Below are positions 61,347 through 64,000 of a stretch of 64,000 nucleotides of DNA, piece after piece. The translations under genes and the position numbers were made by a program. Numbering within the stretch: position 1 is the first letter of the stretch; the number at the start of each line of letters is the position of its first letter. Below the pieces are notes generated by a model. The model was not told where the DNA came from, searched no databases, and worked only from the letters and a program-made list of their open reading frames with translations. Origin of the DNA: CAIWHR01 sp963734575 (lineage in GTDB: Bacteria > Pseudomonadota > Gammaproteobacteria > Burkholderiales > Casimicrobiaceae); NCBI GenBank assembly GCA_963734575.1, contig CAVTHT010000009.1, forward strand, positions 1 through 64,000, written 5' to 3'.

Positions 61347-61989
61347 ACAGTGCGCGCCCTATCGCACCGGCCTCGGGAATAAGCGTGAACCTCACCGGCG
61401 TGACGCCCCGCTGCGCCTCCGGCTTCTGCGCGCCGCGGCCATCACCTGCGCGGCGACGGCTCTCGCCGGCGTCGCGCTGCCCGCGCGCGCCATCGACGAC
61501 CGGTTCAATCCGCATTCCTATGACAAGGGCGGGTTCGCGCCGGCCACCGATCCGACCTACGTCAAGGAATGCGGCGGGTGCCATTTCACCTACCTGCCCG
61601 GGACGCTGCCGGCGCGCTCGTGGAAGCGGCTGATGGCGGGAGCCAACGAGCACTTCGGCGAATCGCTCGCGCTCGCCCCGGAAGTCGCCGCTCACCTCGA
61701 GCGTTATCTCACGGAGAATGCGGCAGACCACTCCGATTATCGCGGTGCGGAAGCGATCCTCTACCGACTGCGCGACGACGTCACGCCGCTGCGCGCCACG
61801 GAGTTGCCGGTGATGCGGCAGCGGCATTACATCGTGCTGAACGTGCTCTCGCTCAACCCGAGCGCGAAGCTCAAGAAGATCACCAACTGCAACGACTGCC
61901 ACGAGAAGGCGGAGACGGGCTCGTTCGCATACGGCGAGATCGTCGTGCCCGGCGTGAGCAAGGTCGTGCGGCCGGGCGGGATGTTCTGA
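61343..61989 (+). CDS. Diheme cytochrome c of the DHC family, copy 3 (frameshifted N-terminus)
   Basis: The ATG at 61343 overlaps the previous stop. After a frame break near 61400 comes a clear signal peptide (LRLLRAAAITCAATALAGV, cleaved near ARA). Haem sites are ECGGCHFTYLPGTLPARSWKRL and TNCNDCHEKAETGSF; the HFGESLALAPEV block is kept. It is the last gene of the unit and converges with dsbD, 13 bases between the stops. Confidence 0.9.
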
Positions 61990-62002
61990 AGGCGGGTGCG
62001 GC

Positions 62003-64000
62003 TCAGCCGGCGAGCGCGTCGAGCACCGCCTGGCGACTGAGGATCTCGGGCAACAGTCGCGGTGGCTGCCCCGGCCGGTAGACGACGTATACCGGAACGC
62101 CGTTGCGCCCCAGCGCGGCCAGCGCCGCGGTGATGGTGGCATCGCGCCGGGTCCAGTCGGCACGCAGCAGGGCCACGTCGCGCCGCGCGAAGGCCTCGCG
62201 CACCTCGGGCGTATTCAGCACGAGACGCTCGTTGACCTGGCACGTCACGCACCACGCCGCCGTGAAGTCCACGAATACCGTGCGTCCCGCCGACTGCAGC
62301 TCCGTCACTCGCGTCGGACTGTAGGCGGCCCAGCCGTCGGCGTTGCGCGCCACAGCGCCTGCTCTTGGCGCCGCATCCTGTCCGCCGTACAGCGGCACGG
62401 CGACCGCGACCGCCGTGCCCAGTGCGAGCACACCGGCCACGCCCCATGCCCGTGCGCCACCGGTACGCACGACATGCCACGCCCACAGTGCGAAGCCGAG
62501 GGCGAGCATCACGGCGAAGAGCCGCAGCACGGCATCGTTGTCGCGCTGCGCGCCCAGCACCCACGCGAGCCAGATCACCGTGCCGTACAACGGGAATGCA
62601 AGGAACTGCTTGAAGCGCACGAGCCATGGGCCCGGACGCGGGAGGTGCCGCCGCCAGCCGGGAAACCACGCCAGCGCGACATACGGCAACGCCATGCCCA
62701 CGCCGAGCGCCGCGAACACCACCAGCGTGGTCAGCGCCGAGCCCGCCAGGGCATAGCCGAGCGCCGCACCCATGAACGGCGCGGTGCACGGCGAGGCGAT
62801 GACGACCGCGAGCACACCCGAGGCGAACGCGTCGAGCGTGCGGTTCTCCGACGTCCATCCGGCGAGGCCCGACGGGAACCAGCTGCCCGAACTCGAACGC
62901 GCCGGAAAGGTTGAGGGCGAGCACGAAGAAGAGCAGCGCGAGCGACGTGACCACCGCAGGCGATTGCAGCTGGAAGCCCCAGCCGAGCTCCTCGCCGGCC
63001 GCGCGCAGGCCGAACAGCACGAAGCCGAGGGTGAGGAACGTCAGCAGCACGCCGCCGGCGAAGGCCGCCGCCTCGGCGCGCATCGTCACGCGGCTGTCGT
63101 GATGCCGGGCGAAGCCGAGCACCTTCAGCGACAGCACGGGGAACACGCACGGCATGAGGTTGAGCAGGAGCCCGCCGACGACCGCGAGCGCGATCGCCAC
63201 CAGCGGTGTCGTGACCGTGGCCGTTGCGGGCGCGACATTTAGCGTGGCCACGGGCACGTCCGGCTTCGGGCCCGCGAGCACCGCTCCGCGCAACGGCACG
63301 TCGATCGTCGCGGCCTTGACGATGCCCTGCGGGGTCGCGAACCCGCCATCGGCAGTCAGCACACCGGCCACGCGCGTGAATCCGGGCGTGAGGGTGCTCG
63401 CCACCGGCAACGTGAGCTGCAGGCCCGCAGGCGTTTGCACGAGCGTCTGCCGCCCGGCCGGCTCGATGCGATCCTGCTCGAACGGGAAGAAGCGCAGTGC
63501 GCCGGGCGCACCGGCATCGCCGCTGGGGCGCAATGCCAGCTCGACACTGGTGCCGCGCCCATCAGCCGTGACCTCCCAGGCGGCGAGCGGTCGCGGCAGC
63601 GCCGTGCGCGCCGCATCGAGCGCTGCGCCCCACTGAGGATGCACGGTCGCGCTGGGAGCGATGGGCAGCGTCAGCGCAAGGTCCGCACCTTCCGGAATGC
63701 ACGTTTCCTTGCACACCAGCCAATCGGCGCGCGCCTTGATCGCGAGCTCCGTGCCGGCGAACGAAGCGGGGACGTGCAGGTCGACGAGGTGCAGCACCTC
63801 GCCCTCATAGCCGTAGTTCATCAGCGGCCCAACCGCGAGGGCGTGCGGTGCGGGCCACTGGATCGCCCCGGCGGTCACGCCCGCGGGCAGCGTCCAGGCG
63901 AGGGTGGTCGGCAAACCCGTGTCGCCGGGGTTCTGCCAGTACGTGTGCCAGCCGCGGTCGAGCTTGAGCCGCAGCGCAACGGTCGTCGTCTGGCCCGGCA
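62003..64000 (-). CDS. dsbD: Thiol:disulfide interchange protein DsbD (5' end outside window, one frameshift)
   Basis: Membrane protein that carries electrons from cytoplasmic thioredoxin to the periplasm, where DsbC and cytochrome c maturation use them. The N-terminal domain shows WHTYWQNPGDTG and DWLVCKETCIPEG. The membrane domain has LLLNLMPCVFPVLSLKVLGF and, after a frame break near 62870, VVIASPCTAPFMGAALGY. The C-terminal thioredoxin domain has VDFTAAWCVTCQVNE. The start lies beyond base 64000. Its place next to many c-type cytochromes fits a role in haem attachment. Confidence 0.92.

Overview
The window is two unrelated genomes joined end to end. Bases 1 to about 20,055 are AT-rich and carry Bacteroidota-type genes, probably Chitinophagales-like: DUF3810, a TM2/DUF2752 pair, M28 peptidase pieces, a TamB-like AsmA protein, and TAnnTTTG-type promoter candidates. 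From about 20,056 to the end the sequence is GC-rich and looks betaproteobacterial: PepN, Fpr, HslV/HslU, DksA, SodB, PyrC, class A RNase P RNA, FabI, a PEP-CTERM protein and REP-like palindromes. The switch happens inside the TamB-like reading frame. It is followed by about 260 bases of a nuoM gene and then abruptly by the 3' half of pepN. This is best read as a chimeric assembly, not as gene transfer. Many genes are split by one-base frameshifts, so broken frames should be treated as probable sequencing errors unless shown otherwise. The block 41.7-48.2 kb is almost free of them.

AT-rich block: DEAD-box helicase (5' cut), a class A beta-lactamase-like hydrolase, DUF3810 protease-like protein, the DUF177-rpmF-plsX lipid/ribosome cluster, an outer-membrane barrel protein, DUF2752-TM2, a GNAT enzyme, tRNA-Thr(CGU), a lipoprotein cytochrome c, OsmC, a class C beta-lactamase-like hydrolase, endonuclease III, a RelE/ParE-type toxin-antitoxin pair between two remnants of M28-peptidase leader sequence, DUF3175, a class III aminotransferase, an unknown protein, and the cut TamB-like protein.

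GC-rich block: pepN 3' end; REP-like palindromes and a tandem repeat of about 117 bp; fpr; a GNAT enzyme; a lipoprotein; menE-menB-SDR-DUF3025 (menaquinone); a zinc-ribbon/DUF4019/SPFH operon; dsbC-like; a UbiH-family hydroxylase; hslV; a STAS protein; sodB; dksA; pyrC; rnpB; a phytoene-desaturase-like oxidoreductase; fabI; two SodC-fold lipoproteins; hslU; an AEC transporter; a SAF-domain oxidoreductase; a second REP cluster; a LysE exporter; a TPR protein.

Two systems stand out. At 48.5-54.4 kb a cohesin-like PEP-CTERM protein sits 42 bp before a very large secreted protein that begins with a dockerin-like double calcium-loop module and carries FG-GAP and PASTA repeats, suggesting a non-cellulosomal cohesin-dockerin pair on the cell surface. 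At 55.8-64 kb there is an electron-transfer locus: a RidA-domain lipoprotein, two paralogous monoheme cytochromes flanking a porin fused to a single N-terminal haem domain (Cyc2-like architecture), then a terminator, then a cytochrome b561-like protein, three diheme cytochromes of the DHC family surrounding an SHP (DUF1924) cytochrome, and a convergent dsbD. Together these could form a route between the quinone pool and the outer surface. That route is an inference from gene order and haem motifs.
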